This document shows positions 40,678-51,705 of a stretch of 64,000 bases of DNA, piece by piece. Source of the DNA: Rhynchopus euleeides (lineage: Eukaryota; Euglenozoa; Diplonemea; Diplonemida; Diplonemidae); the NCBI GenBank assembly GCA_963210315.1, contig OY723324.1, forward strand, positions 1,240,001-1,304,000, in the 5' to 3' direction. Under the pieces are notes generated by a model. It was not told where the DNA came from. It made no database searches and saw nothing but the letters and a program-made list of their open reading frames with translations. Positions within the stretch are counted from its first letter, which is position 1, and every line of letters starts with the position of its first letter. Made by a program: the position numbers and the translations under genes.

Positions 40678-43486
40678 GGGGGGTGGGTGGTGGGAGAGAG
40701 AGTGTTTGTGCCGGGGCTGGCTCGTGGGGCGCCCTGGATTGCACGCCAAACCAAGAGTACGATGTGATGTGAAGGGATGCGGGTTGGGATTATTTCCGAT
40801 CACATTCCCTTTCAGATTCCGGGATGGGGCTTTAGCCGTTAGCCCGCGCATCGGCGGCAGCCCGCCCCTCCCCGGTGTGCAGGGTGCGGTTTGCGTGACC
40901 GACCCATGTCGGAAGGAATTGTGTGCGTGTGTCGTGTTGGAGTGTGAGTATGTGACCTGCCCCCTCCAGAAACAACCTAAAGCCGATTAACGTGCGTGTG
41001 TATAGGTGTGCGGTGCTGCAGCAATCCGACCTGACCTTCCAGGGTGCGTGATGAAAATGTGATGTTACGTTTCTGTGGGCCCCTTTGAAGACTCTCACTC
41101 CGAACCTTCAACGAACGAGGCGCGACACCGCAATGCAAGTGTCACTCCTGGGCAGAGAGTGAAGTGAAGGCATCCGCTCCGGTTGGGGATTGCCAGTAGT
41201 ACGCTACCGCACCGCAGTCTGCCCCCTAGTTGTGTTTAGTCGTTGCGTTTATTTCGCCACACCCGTATGAGCGGAAACGTTGCACCACGCAGTTCACCAC
41301 GCCCCCAAGTCAAGCTGCAAACCAGCATGCGCTCGATACATTAAATAGCGGATCACCGCGCCCACACCACTGTATGAATGCAGGTGTGATTGAGATTGCT
41401 TCCTTCCGACCCCATTCAAGGAGACTGCCCCAGTGAGAACACTGATGTTTGTGTGGGGGATGGAAGCGTCAGCCACACTCAACAAAATGGCAGGGTCACA
41501 AGGGGGAGGGGGCGTGGTTTGCCGACTCTGGGCGGGGTGGCGGTGTGCGTGCAATGCAAACCAAGTGGCACTCCTGAAGTGTGTCAGTCATATCTTTCGC
41601 CTTCTCCTTGCCTCGCCCCCCATCTCCCCCCCAAAAGCGCTGGGACTTCTGTTCTTCTTGTCAGTCGACCGCCCTGTTTTTTTAACTCTTTCCTCTGCCC
41701 TCACACTGCGTGCGCCAGTGAGGTCTAGTCCTCTCAGGCTTGGAGCGATACTCGAGAGTCTCAAATATCGGGCGTCACACCCGATGCCTCAGAGGCTGGG
41801 CCTGACAGGGCACATCACAGTGCAATAGCGTTCCCCATCAGGCTGTGTGTCGAGGCCGTCAACGCATCAACAAGCAAAAAAATACAGGCGAAGAAGAGCG
41901 GTATGCTGCTGAACGGTGCTGTGCCTTCATAGCCCTACCTGGGCTTTCTGTGGATATCTCACTCCCTCAGGGTCAGTCCTGTCACGAGGGAGGGAGTGCC
42001 TGAGTGAGTCCTGACAAGCGACACTTCTCCCACATTGGCACCCCACCCCGGACCTCTGAACCCCCCCCTCCCCTCCCCCCCTCTCACGTACACTGCCCCC
42101 AGCACGACCCAGCCGTATAATGGGCAGGCTATAACTGCCCCGTACATCTGCTTGATTAGACCACTTCCCCGCCTTTTCTGAAACACATTATTTTTCAGTT
42201 CCGGTTTTCTATTTGGTAGAGCGTGCAGTATCACCTGCTCGGGTGAGAAGCGTGCGGAGGCCTGAGGAAGGACGAGGGGAGGCTGCGAGTGTGAGGGTGG
42301 GGTGCGTGGGGTGGGGCAGCAATAATGCGGGCGGGCGTGTTCTTTTTTTCTCCTCTGCAGCCATTTTTGCTTATCTTTGCCTTCTCTCTGCTGCCTCCGG
42401 GCGGCAGACACGGCATTCCTCCTTTCTGCAGACAAAACATGCCCCCCGCGGTTGCACACACTTCCGCACACCACACACAACATAATTCTGAAGCAGTTTT
42501 TCGGCGCCCCCGCCACGATTAATTTCGTATTCGGAGGTTCTCCCCTTGTGTTGCAACATGAAAATCGCCCACCTTGTTTTGCCGACGCTGTTCATCATAC
42601 AGCAAAGGAGACCCCCCCCACACCCCCACCCCCAGGTTGGAGTTGGAGGTGTTCACAGGTCAGGAGTCAGAGATTGACACGGAGGGTTTGTGTGCCTTCG
42701 CCCTCCAAAGGCCTTATATTCTGGTCTGTCTCAACAAAGAGACAATGCACAGTCGTTATTTCCCTTCCGAAAGTCCGAACGAAAGGCTGGGTGGCAGGGG
42801 TTGCGCTGCGTGCCTGCGCATCGGGGAACGAATATATAGCGTGTCAGGAGGAGGAGATGGTGTGGGGATGATTCTTCGCTCAGTGCACACACTTCTTCCA
42901 GACAGTGCAGGCACGCGAGCTCCCCCTTGAGATCTATACAGTCACAGCCCTGAAGCGGAGGCTATCTGCTCCCCCCGCGCGTCCCCCCGCCCTGAAGCAA
43001 AGTTTGTATAAAGGTCTCAGGCCCATTTGGGTCGTCGAAGCCAAAAGTGGATAAAGAATTCTAAACAGAAGAAATGGGGCGAGGGGGAGGGTGTGAGAGC
43101 AACCAGAGCTCGGAAATCGAAGACACACGCCTTGTGCATCCCAAGCCGAGGCAAATGAGGAGATCCACACATACACCCCGCCCTGCCCCTGGTCGACCCG
43201 GTGACTTGCCCCCCGACCCCTCATCCCGCATCCTGCGGCATAAAGTCAGTGCCAGCCCAACAGCAGAGTGCTTTACGACGTGACTACGTTGCGATTCTCC
43301 TTGGGAGGGGAACGGTGCCCAAGACTCCTCCTGTGCTGCCCTCACCCACCCCACCCTGCAGGAGTGCGCTGCCTGCTGCAGCAGCGTTGTGGTGGCCCGG
43401 AGGGGTGGGCAAGGTGGGCTGCCCAGCCTGAGGTTGGGGTCGCGCACGTCTTGCAGGGAGCAGGGGTCTGCGGTGGTGGTGTGGCG
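40678..43486. other. intergenic, no gene seen
   Basis: No recognisable coding sequence. A hairpin with arms CACTCCCTC and GAGGGAGTG lies at 41960-42000. An ATG at 43074 heads a 69-residue frame (MGRGGGCESNQSS) that could be an upstream exon of the next gene, but no splice junction could be fixed. Confidence 0.45.
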
Positions 43487-43647
43487 ATGCTCACGCCTGC
43501 CCTGCCTGTGGAGCCAGGGCGGGAGCTGCGCCTTGGGGGGCACCGCATCAGCAACGTGTCGAAGGCGGAGCCGCAGCCGCCGCCAGTTGTGTACTACGGG
43601 CGGCTGCCGGACACAATCGCGCAGTACAACGAGGAGAAGGTGAGGCG

Positions 43648-43679
<32 letters not shown>

Positions 43680-44923
43680 AACAGCAGCAGCTCTCCACAC
43701 TACATCAGCAGGCAGCCCTCCTGCACGGTGGAGATGCCTTTGGTGCGCCTCGGCACCAATCCCCTGTGCTGCACTACTCTGCGCCCTTTGATGTTCGGCA
43801 GCAGCAGCAGCAGCAGCAGCAGCACCTCCTGCACCCCGCCAGCGCCCCGCAAGGCGCTGCGGTGCATCACTCACTGCAGCAGCACCAATTGCAGCAGGCG
43901 CAGCAGCAGCAGCAGCAACTCACCGCGCAACACCACCAACCCCTGCTGCACAGTGGAGAGAGTCCCGTGATGCACCCTTCTGTGCCCTTTGCTGTTGGGC
44001 AGCAGCAGCAGCAGCAGCAACTCTCCGCGCAGCAGCACCGACCCCTACTGCACAGTGGGGCAGATTCCTCGTTGCGCCCTTCACCTGTCGCGACAGCTGT
44101 TGGGCAGCAGCAGCAGCAGCAGCAGCAGCACGTCCTACATCCCGCCAGCACCCAGCAAGGCGCTGTGGTGCACCACTCACTGCAGCAGCAGCACCAGCAG
44201 CACCTGAATCAGCAGCAGCAGCAACTCTCCGCGCAGCAGCACCAACCCCTACTGCACAGTGGGGCAGATTCCCCGCTGCACCCTTCACCTGTCGCTACAG
44301 CTGTTGGGCAGCAGCAGCAGCAGCAGCATCTCCTACATCCCGCCAGCACCCAGCAAGGCGCTGTGGTGCACCACTCACTGCAGCAGCAGCAGCATCACCA
44401 GCAGCACCTGAATCAGCAGCAGCAGCAACTCTCCGCGCAGGACCACCAACCCCTGCTGCACAGCGGGGCAGATGTCCCGTTGCACCCTGCTGCACCCGTC
44501 GCTGTTGGGCAGCAGCACCACCACCAGCACCAGCTGCCACCCCCCACCAGCGCTTCGCAGGGCACTGCGTCGCCCTCCCCTCTGCTGCTCTCCCCCGAAG
44601 GGCACGCGGCCCTGCGCCTTGCAGACAGCTTCTTCGGGCAGGCCGCGCCGACACCCCAGCCCTCGTGGCACGCACAGCACGGGGCCGCCCCCTCTGCACT
44701 TGGGGGGCACGCAGCGTCGCCGCACCCTGCTGCAGGGCTGCCTGAAAGGACACACCTCTCCACGCTCAGTGCACACAGCAGCCCCGCGTGGGGCGTGCCG
44801 AACACCAGCCCTGCACCGGCTGTGCCTCACGGCAGCAGCGCACCCCCTCCTGCTGAGATGATGGCGAGCGAGACGCGGGACGTGGCGTGGCTGCAGGCAC
44901 GCGGCCTCGCCGGAACGCTGTGA
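43487..44923 (+). CDS. glutamine/histidine-rich repeat protein
   Basis: 478 residues from the ATG at 43487 (the frame is open upstream to 43268 but without ATG). The N terminus (residues 1-55) is ordinary: ...GGHRISNVSKAEPQPPPVVYYGRLPDTIAQYNEEKVRR. The middle is poly-Gln, with a 45-65 residue unit repeated about five times: LLHSGADSPLHPSPVATAVG, a Q run, LLHPASTQQGAVVHHSLQ. Repeats are coded by CAG with occasional CAA and look recently expanded. The C terminus is Ala/Pro/Ser-rich. It is probably disordered, for example in an RNP granule or as a transcription-associated protein. It sits directly before a Q-rich RNB gene on the same strand. Confidence 0.65.
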
Positions 44924-45341
44924 GGCGGGCGTGCAGTGGAGATTGCACCGAGAGCAGGGTTGCTCTTGCTCTGGTGTGCTCTCCTCCACTGCAAAGTCTT
45001 GGTGTTTGCCTTATTCTTCTTTTGTCCGAACGGTGCCTGCTCGTGTGCTGGTGCATGTGGGCAGGGTCCTTTGAAGAGCAACGCTCGAGGTGTGGAATCA
45101 CGTGTTGTAGAACACACACGCACACCCTTCTGTAGTAGATGCCATGGAGATGGAGGGATAGAACGGAGGCGTAAAGTGTAATGCTCACTGCGATGTGCTG
45201 CCCCACCCGTGGGTGACTCAGGATCCCCCTCCTCGATGCGCCCTTTAGCTTTTGTGATTTAGCTGTCAGGCTTGTGCAGTAGCCTGCAGTGCAGTGTGCT
45301 GTGCGCAGCCCCCCACACCACCACTCGCAGGGCAGGGGGCT
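44924..45341. other. short intergenic gap
   Basis: Contains CACCACCACTCGCAG before the next ATG, a likely acceptor. No gene seen. Confidence 0.5.
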
Positions 45342-48300
45342 ATGTCTACCCCAGATGCGGCGTTCGATGTGGCCGCACTGCCTGCCCCGACGCTGTGGCC
45401 GTCTGGCGTGAAGTTTCAGACGTACACAGCGGAGGGGGTGGCGGACGCCTTCCGCCTGACTGGCGGGCCGAAGGGCGGCAGCACGGTCAATCATGCAGGC
45501 GCCGTGCCACAGGTAGGCGTGGGACAGCAGCAGAGCGGCAGTGTCGCGGACACTTGGAGGAAGTGGCAACAGGGGCCGCCCGCAGCCTCCGCAGCGCCTG
45601 TGCCGTCCCCGAGTGTGCTGCACAACGTGTCGCTGAAGGGGCATGCCTGTGTCTACCGCCCTGGCCTGAATGCTGGCCAGGCGGCGGATTGGAGCAACGC
45701 GCAGGAGGCCGAAGAGGACGCGGAGTGGTTGGACGGCGACACGGGAGAGGTGGTCATGGTGTCCGTCAGCAAGGGCGAGTGGGTGCTGCCCGCCCCGCAG
45801 GCGCCCCAGCCGTCAGCGCAGCCGCGGCAGCCTGTGAGTGAGCAGGCGGCCGCGACGCCTGCTCCGAGGACCGTTGTGCAGCAGGGCCAACCTGTGCAAC
45901 AGGCGCCACAGCAGGAACAAGTTCAACAACCCCAGCAGCAGCAGTTGCCGCAACAACAGCAGCAGCAGCAGACAGCAAATCAACAACCACAGCAGCAACC
46001 GCCTCAGCAGCAGCAGCAACAGCCGCAGCAGCCACCGCATGATCAGCAGCCGCAACAACACCAGGCTCTGCCGCAGCAGCAACAACAGCAACCGGCCCAA
46101 CAGCAGCAGCAGCAACCGCATGAGCAGCAGCCGCAACAACATCAGACTCTGCCGCAGCAGCAACAGCAGCAACCGGCCCAACAGCAGCAGCAACAGCAGA
46201 AACCGGCCCAACAGCAGCCGCAGCAGCACCCGTCGCTGCCGCAGCAACAGCAACAGCCGCAACAACATCAGACTCCGCCGCAGCCGCAACAACAACAACA
46301 GCAACCGGCCCAACAGCAGCAGCAGCCGCAGCCAGCGCTGCAGCAGCAGCAGCAGCAACAGCACTCACCGCCGCCACCTCAGCAACAACAGCAGCCGCCT
46401 CAGCAGCAGCAGCAACCAGTGGTGCCGCCGGTCCAGCAGACTGCCACACAACAGGTGCCACACCAGGGGGCTGGTGCCCCTCTGGACAGAGACGCCTCCC
46501 CCAGCCCTGTGCCGCCGGAGCAGCCCATGAACGGCACACCCGCAACATCCGTCCCACAGCCGCCACCACAGCCACAGCCCACACCACAGAGGCAGCCCCG
46601 AGACGGATCCCGCCCCGTCACGATGCCGAAACTTCCGATCCACCCGCTGCCCTGCGTGCTGCAGATCTCCTCCAGTGCGGTGCTGGCGTTCCGGATGCAG
46701 CAGGGCGTGCTGTCGAGCAACGTTGTGGAGAAGTCACTGGACCAGCACGTGGGGAGCGGCACGTGGACGGAGTCAACCCGCAGCCAGCCCGGCGCCACCT
46801 TCGCCTGCACCTTCAAACGCACGCAGGACCTCATGCGCCTGCTGTGGTGCGGCCTGCCCTACGTCGGGGTGGACGGCATCCCCCGCAGGGCCTACCCGGA
46901 ACCCGCCTCCTTCCCGCAGCCTGGGAAATACCACCTCCTCGTGCCGCCCTGCGGCAACGCACCGATGGTGCGCGTCGCGCAGTCCGAGCTGGACACCAGC
47001 CCCAACTGGTGGCGCGCCGCCTACCTCGTGCGCTACACGCGGGCCGATCCGCCGCAGCCCGGGTCGCGCTCCACACGCGCCACCGTGTGGGGCCAGGTCG
47101 AGGCCAAGCTGACGGGCGGCGTTGCCGCAGCGATCCTCGCGATGCCGGCTGTCGCCGGGGTGCCCCCGCCGCAGCTGACCGACGCGGTGCTCCGTCCACC
47201 CCCTATCCAAGAGTATGCCTCGAGGGTCAACTTCGCAGACCTGCTGACCTTCAGCATAGACCGCGAGGGCACAGAGCTCTACGACGACGCAGTCAGCATC
47301 GCCAAGCTGCACAACGACAGCAAGCCTGACGGCTGGGCCCTGCTGATCCACACGTCGGACCCCTCCGAGCTGGTCACCGCAGGGAGCCCCACCGATGCAT
47401 ACCTCCGTGCCAAGGCGGGTGACTTCTTCATCCCTCAGGAGGGGCGCGTCGAACGCATGCTGCCGGATGGCCTCATCGACACGCTGTCTCTGAAGGCGGG
47501 GCGGACTGTGCCCGCCCTGACTGTGGTGGTGCGTCTGGAGGAGTCTGGGGCAGTCAAAAGCGTGCGCCTCGTCCGCAGTCTCGTTCGGAACGACGCGTGC
47601 CTCTTTATGAATGACGACATGGATTGGCCCGCCTTCCTGGAGGCGAACAGGGGGTGTTCTCTGCCGGAGGCGCTGGAGGAGAGCACTGTGCTGCACACCG
47701 CGGTGCAGGCGATGCGGGCGTCGCGCAGCTTCCTGCAGGAGGCGACGCAGGCGCGCGTGGGCCCCGCGCAGATCGTGCAGCACCTGATGGTGGTGGCGAA
47801 GCAGGCGGGTGCCCACTTCCTGTCGCGCATCGTGCGTGCCGCAGATGTGTACACAACGTATCGGGTGCCGCAGCCCCTGGAGCTGGTGGAGGCGGAGCGC
47901 CTGGGGCAGAACGCGGGGTGCAGGCTGGATGTGTCCAGCGAGACTGCGCTGTGCCGCTCCCTGGAGAGTCACAGGGGGAGCGAGAATTACTACGCCCTGG
48001 CGAAGGCGCTCAACACGCTGCTGATGTCGTCGCAGCACCGCCAGCCGTACAGCCCTGTTGCGGACATCTTCGTCTCGGGCGATGCCTCGGAGTGGCAGCC
48101 GACTGTCGAGGCTGCCTTCACCTCCCCCCTGCGGAAGTACCAAGACCTTGCGGTGACCCGCATTCTGTCCACCTGGTCAGGCGCCCCGGAGAAGGCAGGC
48201 GATATGACTGCCCAGGCCGTGCAGGAGCTCGACGAGCGGTGTGTGGAGAAGAAGAAGGCTAACCAGAGCCTGAAGAGGATGCACTTTGCGGAGAAGCTGT

Positions 48301-49922
48301 TCGGCGTGGTGGAGGGGCGGGCTGCGCGGGAGGTTGTGACGCATTCGTGCGCTGTGTGGGTGCTGAATGTGGATGCGGAGAGGCAGCGCGTGCAGTTCTA
48401 CGACTCGGTGCTGAACTTCGCGTGGTGGCAGGAGGCGCAGTGCAGCAAGTGGGAGTGCCGGAGGGAGGGCGCAGGGCTGTCGGTGCGGTGGATCGACCAG
48501 AGCGATTTCCTGCAGCTGCGGCCCCTGCAGACCTGGTTCTACGCGAGGCTGGCCGTCACCAGCCACAAGTCGGGTGCGGGCCCCGTCGCGTCCTTCCAGC
48601 ACGAGTTTGTCCTGGGCTCGGAGGTCCCGCAGCTCACGGGGCACTTCCCCCCCATGCTGACGCAGGACTCCCCAGACCCCTACCTCGAGCTGTGCCCCAT
48701 CCTGCCGGCGGTGGGGTGGCAGGGCGGGCAGCAGGGCAGTGACCAGTCGCAGCCTGCGGCGCCTGCACAGCCTGAGGTGCCTGTGGTGCAGCAGGGGGCT
48801 GTCCAAGGGCAGCAGCAGCAGCAGGGCACACCACAGCCTTACACACAACCGGCAGTTCCGCAGGGGCAGGGTGCAGAGCAGGCACAGCAGCAGCAGCAGC
48901 AGTACTCTGGGCAGCAAGGGGAGGGTCCTCCGCCGCAGACTCAGCAGCAGTACCCTCATCCCGTGCAGCAGACGCAGCAAGGCACGCCACCGGCAGCGGC
49001 ACAGGCACCTCAGCAGCACCCTCCTGTGCAGCAGCAGCAGCCCCAGCAGGGCATGCCTCCAGGTGTACAGCAGCAGCAGCAGCAGTACCCCCACCACGTG
49101 CAGCAGGCGCAGGGCCAAGCACCGCCACCACAGACTCAGCAGCAGCAGCAGCCTCCCCAGCAGGGCACATCACCACCATATGCGCAGCCAGCGACACCGC
49201 CTCAGCAGCAGCACCACAGTGCGGCAGCACCGGCAGGCCAAGGGCAAGCAAATGCTCCGCAGCAGCAGCAGCCTCAGTTCCCCCCCCAGCAGCAGGGCGC
49301 TGCAGCCCCTGCAGCCCAAGGGCAGGCACCGCCGCCACAGGCCCAGCGCCAGCAGTACCCCCCTCCTGTGCAGCAGCAGCCCCAGCAGGCCGCACCGCTG
49401 GGTGCACAGCAGCAGCAGCGGTACCCCTACCCCTCGCAGCAGGCGCAGGGCCCCCACCACGCCGCACCGCCACCACAGGCTCAGCAGCAGCACCCCCTCC
49501 AGCAGGGCACGACCCCATACACACAGCCAGCACAGTCTCATGGACAGGCTGCGGGCCAGGCACAGCAGCAGCAGCAGCGGTACCCCTACCCCGTGCAGCA
49601 GGCGCAGGGCCACGCCGCACCCCCGCCCGTGGGATCCAGCGGGGGCCAGGCCATGGGGAACGGCGTCGGGCCGCCACCCCCATCGGCTGCACACCCCCCT
49701 CCCCGCCCCGCCCCCCCTGCCACCTGGCAGCAGCCCGCAGGCACCGCGGCGCCCCCGCCACAGCGCACCCACCACCAGCCTCACGCCGCGCAGGTGCACC
49801 CCCACCTGCAGGCTGCCTTGCCACAGGCCCCGCTGCCTGCAGGCGGTGCTGCGCCTGTGTGGGGTGCACCGCCGCCAAACCCTCAACCACCTCTGCCCTA
49901 CGGGCAGCAGCAGTGGCGGTGA
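45342..49922 (+). CDS. RNase II/R (RNB) domain protein with poly-Gln arms
   Basis: 1,526 residues from the ATG at 45342 (MSTPDAAFDVAAL). Residues 1-150 are unique. Poly-Gln/Pro spans about 180-390. A region at about 425-620 may hold cold-shock/OB-type folds. The RNB core runs about 628-945, with FSIDREGTELYDDAVS (Asp640, Asp648, Asp649), LLIHTSDPSELV, the later YYALAKALNTLL and TSPLRKYQDLAVTRIL (Arg931). A divergent region follows to about 1120, then a second Q/P-rich arm to the end. RNB enzymes are processive 3'-5' exoribonucleases (Dis3/Rrp44, RNase R, mitochondrial DSS-1). One of the four metal-site acidic residues, six after the first Asp, is Leu646, so activity is uncertain. It could be an exosome-type or organellar nuclease, or an inactive RNA-binding relative. 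Confidence 0.8.
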   Translation: MSTPDAAFDVAALPAPTLWPSGVKFQTYTAEGVADAFRLTGGPKGGSTVNHAGAVPQVGVGQQQSGSVADTWRKWQQGPPAASAAPVPSPSVLHNVSLKGHACVYRPGLNAGQAADWSNAQEAEEDAEWLDGDTGEVVMVSVSKGEWVLPAPQAPQPSAQPRQPVSEQAAATPAPRTVVQQGQPVQQAPQQEQVQQPQQQQLPQQQQQQQTANQQPQQQPPQQQQQQPQQPPHDQQPQQHQALPQQQQQQPAQQQQQQPHEQQPQQHQTLPQQQQQQPAQQQQQQQKPAQQQPQQHPSLPQQQQQPQQHQTPPQPQQQQQQPAQQQQQPQPALQQQQQQQHSPPPPQQQQQPPQQQQQPVVPPVQQTATQQVPHQGAGAPLDRDASPSPVPPEQPMNGTPATSVPQPPPQPQPTPQRQPRDGSRPVTMPKLPIHPLPCVLQISSSAVLAFRMQQGVLSSNVVEKSLDQHVGSGTWTESTRSQPGATFACTFKRTQDLMRLLWCGLPYVGVDGIPRRAYPEPASFPQPGKYHLLVPPCGNAPMVRVAQSELDTSPNWWRAAYLVRYTRADPPQPGSRSTRATVWGQVEAKLTGGVAAAILAMPAVAGVPPPQLTDAVLRPPPIQEYASRVNFADLLTFSIDREGTELYDDAVSIAKLHNDSKPDGWALLIHTSDPSELVTAGSPTDAYLRAKAGDFFIPQEGRVERMLPDGLIDTLSLKAGRTVPALTVVVRLEESGAVKSVRLVRSLVRNDACLFMNDDMDWPAFLEANRGCSLPEALEESTVLHTAVQAMRASRSFLQEATQARVGPAQIVQHLMVVAKQAGAHFLSRIVRAADVYTTYRVPQPLELVEAERLGQNAGCRLDVSSETALCRSLESHRGSENYYALAKALNTLLMSSQHRQPYSPVADIFVSGDASEWQPTVEAAFTSPLRKYQDLAVTRILSTWSGAPEKAGDMTAQAVQELDERCVEKKKANQSLKRMHFAEKLFGVVEGRAAREVVTHSCAVWVLNVDAERQRVQFYDSVLNFAWWQEAQCSKWECRREGAGLSVRWIDQSDFLQLRPLQTWFYARLAVTSHKSGAGPVASFQHEFVLGSEVPQLTGHFPPMLTQDSPDPYLELCPILPAVGWQGGQQGSDQSQPAAPAQPEVPVVQQGAVQGQQQQQGTPQPYTQPAVPQGQGAEQAQQQQQQYSGQQGEGPPPQTQQQYPHPVQQTQQGTPPAAAQAPQQHPPVQQQQPQQGMPPGVQQQQQQYPHHVQQAQGQAPPPQTQQQQQPPQQGTSPPYAQPATPPQQQHHSAAAPAGQGQANAPQQQQPQFPPQQQGAAAPAAQGQAPPPQAQRQQYPPPVQQQPQQAAPLGAQQQQRYPYPSQQAQGPHHAAPPPQAQQQHPLQQGTTPYTQPAQSHGQAAGQAQQQQQRYPYPVQQAQGHAAPPPVGSSGGQAMGNGVGPPPPSAAHPPPRPAPPATWQQPAGTAAPPPQRTHHQPHAAQVHPHLQAALPQAPLPAGGAAPVWGAPPPNPQPPLPYGQQQWR

Positions 49923-51705
49923 GGGGGAGAGGTGTTGTTGTGCGGTTCAAAGAGCACAGTTGTGCTTTCGGCAGGTCCCTCCGTGGGTGTTGGAGAAGCT
50001 GTGGCCTTTAGGCACTGCGTGATACCCTCGGAAAGTTGCGTTTTTCTCTGGGCTGGATTTCAGACACAAAACCTGTACGACGAGTAAAGGGAGATGATCA
50101 TTGTGCTTCCTTCTAGGGCGAGGGGGGGAGGGGGACCTCAACGGTGAACGAGTTATGCCGTCTCACACAGGTCGTTCCCCCACTGATGATGCATCGCTTT
50201 ATTTTCCCCCAAGACGTCCATCCGGCAATCCCCGCGTGTCTTTTCATTTCAAACATGTCAGCAGCGAGCCTTCAATCCGTCCATCAATCAACCCCACACC
50301 CGCGCTCTCCCTCGCTTCTCTCGCTGGGCCACATTGTCCCATTTCAGCACTCCCTGCGACCCCACCACTGTGCACGGGAAACAGAGGCACAAAACAAGCA
50401 AATTGACACATCGCCATGCAGGGCAGAGGCAGGGGGTTAGGTGTCAGGGCTGGTGGGGGGTGGGGTGGGTGCAGCCAACCAACACTACCCGAAAAACCTG
50501 CGTTGCTCTGCCCTGCCTTTCTCAGCCCCTGCGCCCCCCCCCGCCCTTCTGCTGCAAAAGGGGGACGGGCAGGGGCGGTTTTTTCTTGTATTCCGCAGAA
50601 GGAAGTGGGAGGGGGGGGGGTGCATGCGGGAAGAGGTGGTTCCTTATTGAGTTCAATAAGACTCGCTTCACAAGAGCACGCATCCCCCGCTGGGGAACTG
50701 GCGAACAAAGGGGGGCCACCTGAGGTGGGGGTGGGGAAGGCGGGGGGGGGGGGTGTGGTGAGGTTGAACACGGGGGTGCCACGGTTTTGGTTTCAAGGTT
50801 CGACCCGGGGAGGGGGAGCGGGGGGGGGAGGGGCGTTTTCTTCATCTAGATATTTAGACACACTCGGTGTGTGAAGATGAATGTGTGTGCGTGCCGCTCT
50901 GTGCCAAAGCGACAACTCACTCAGCCCAACCCTCCCGTGTGAGTGGGGTGGATAGAGATGGGCTCCTAAACCCGCCAAATGAACGCCAAACCCGGTAAAC
51001 CCTCGCAGACGAAAGAGCAGTGCCCGGAAGAGGTGTGGATTCCTGGGCAGGGGGTGGCCGTGGTCGTGTGGTGGTGGGGGACGGGGGAAAATCCCGCAGA
51101 ACAGCAGAAGGCGGAGAAGGGGGGGGGGGTGGCTGAGAATACGATGGAGAACGCCCCGAACAGTCGACACCCTTGGTCCTCCTTAGGGGATTCTACAAAC
51201 GTGGGTGTTGGGGCGCAGCTCGGAAGAACGAACAAAAATAACGCGGTTGCGAAGGAGCGGACGGGTGTGCCGAATGTGTTTTGGAGTGCTGCCTCTGCGG
51301 AATGAATGTGGACGTCACGATTGACTGGCAAAGGGAGGAAAGGCAAAAACGACACAAAAACACGCCCGCATTGCTGGTGTGTGGGGGCTGCAGGGTGATC
51401 AGCCCTGCTGTCTGCCGTACCGCAGCAGGATTCGCAGAATGATGGGCGCGGAGGCACCGAGCCCTTCGTTCTTCACCGAGAGCACTCCAACTTGTACCCT
51501 ACATAATTTATGTAGTCCCCTTTCCTCATGTCCACCGCGGCTTGGCAACCGCGCCGTTTGTTTGGCACCACACTACACGCCCCGGGAGGGGGGGTGTTCG
51601 GGTACCCACGCAAGCCGCATCATTTCAGCGTCGTGAGAGCCTTGCGTTGCCCAAGCGAGTCCCTGACACCACCACCCGACAGACAGGGCACAACTGTGCA
51701 TCGCC
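49923..51705. other. intergenic, no gene seen
   Basis: G-rich runs (50615, 50745, 50820) and short frames only. Just before the next ATG the sequence is CACCACCACCCGACAG, a plausible acceptor. Confidence 0.5.

Noticed and set aside
43074..43283. small gene or first exon (MGRGGGCESNQSS)
   Set aside because: No splice donor/acceptor pair could be tied to the Q-rich gene, and the frame alone is too short to support.
48634..49950. 438-residue minus-strand frame
   Set aside because: Antisense of the CAG-repeat arm of the RNB gene; composition is Ala/Val low complexity.
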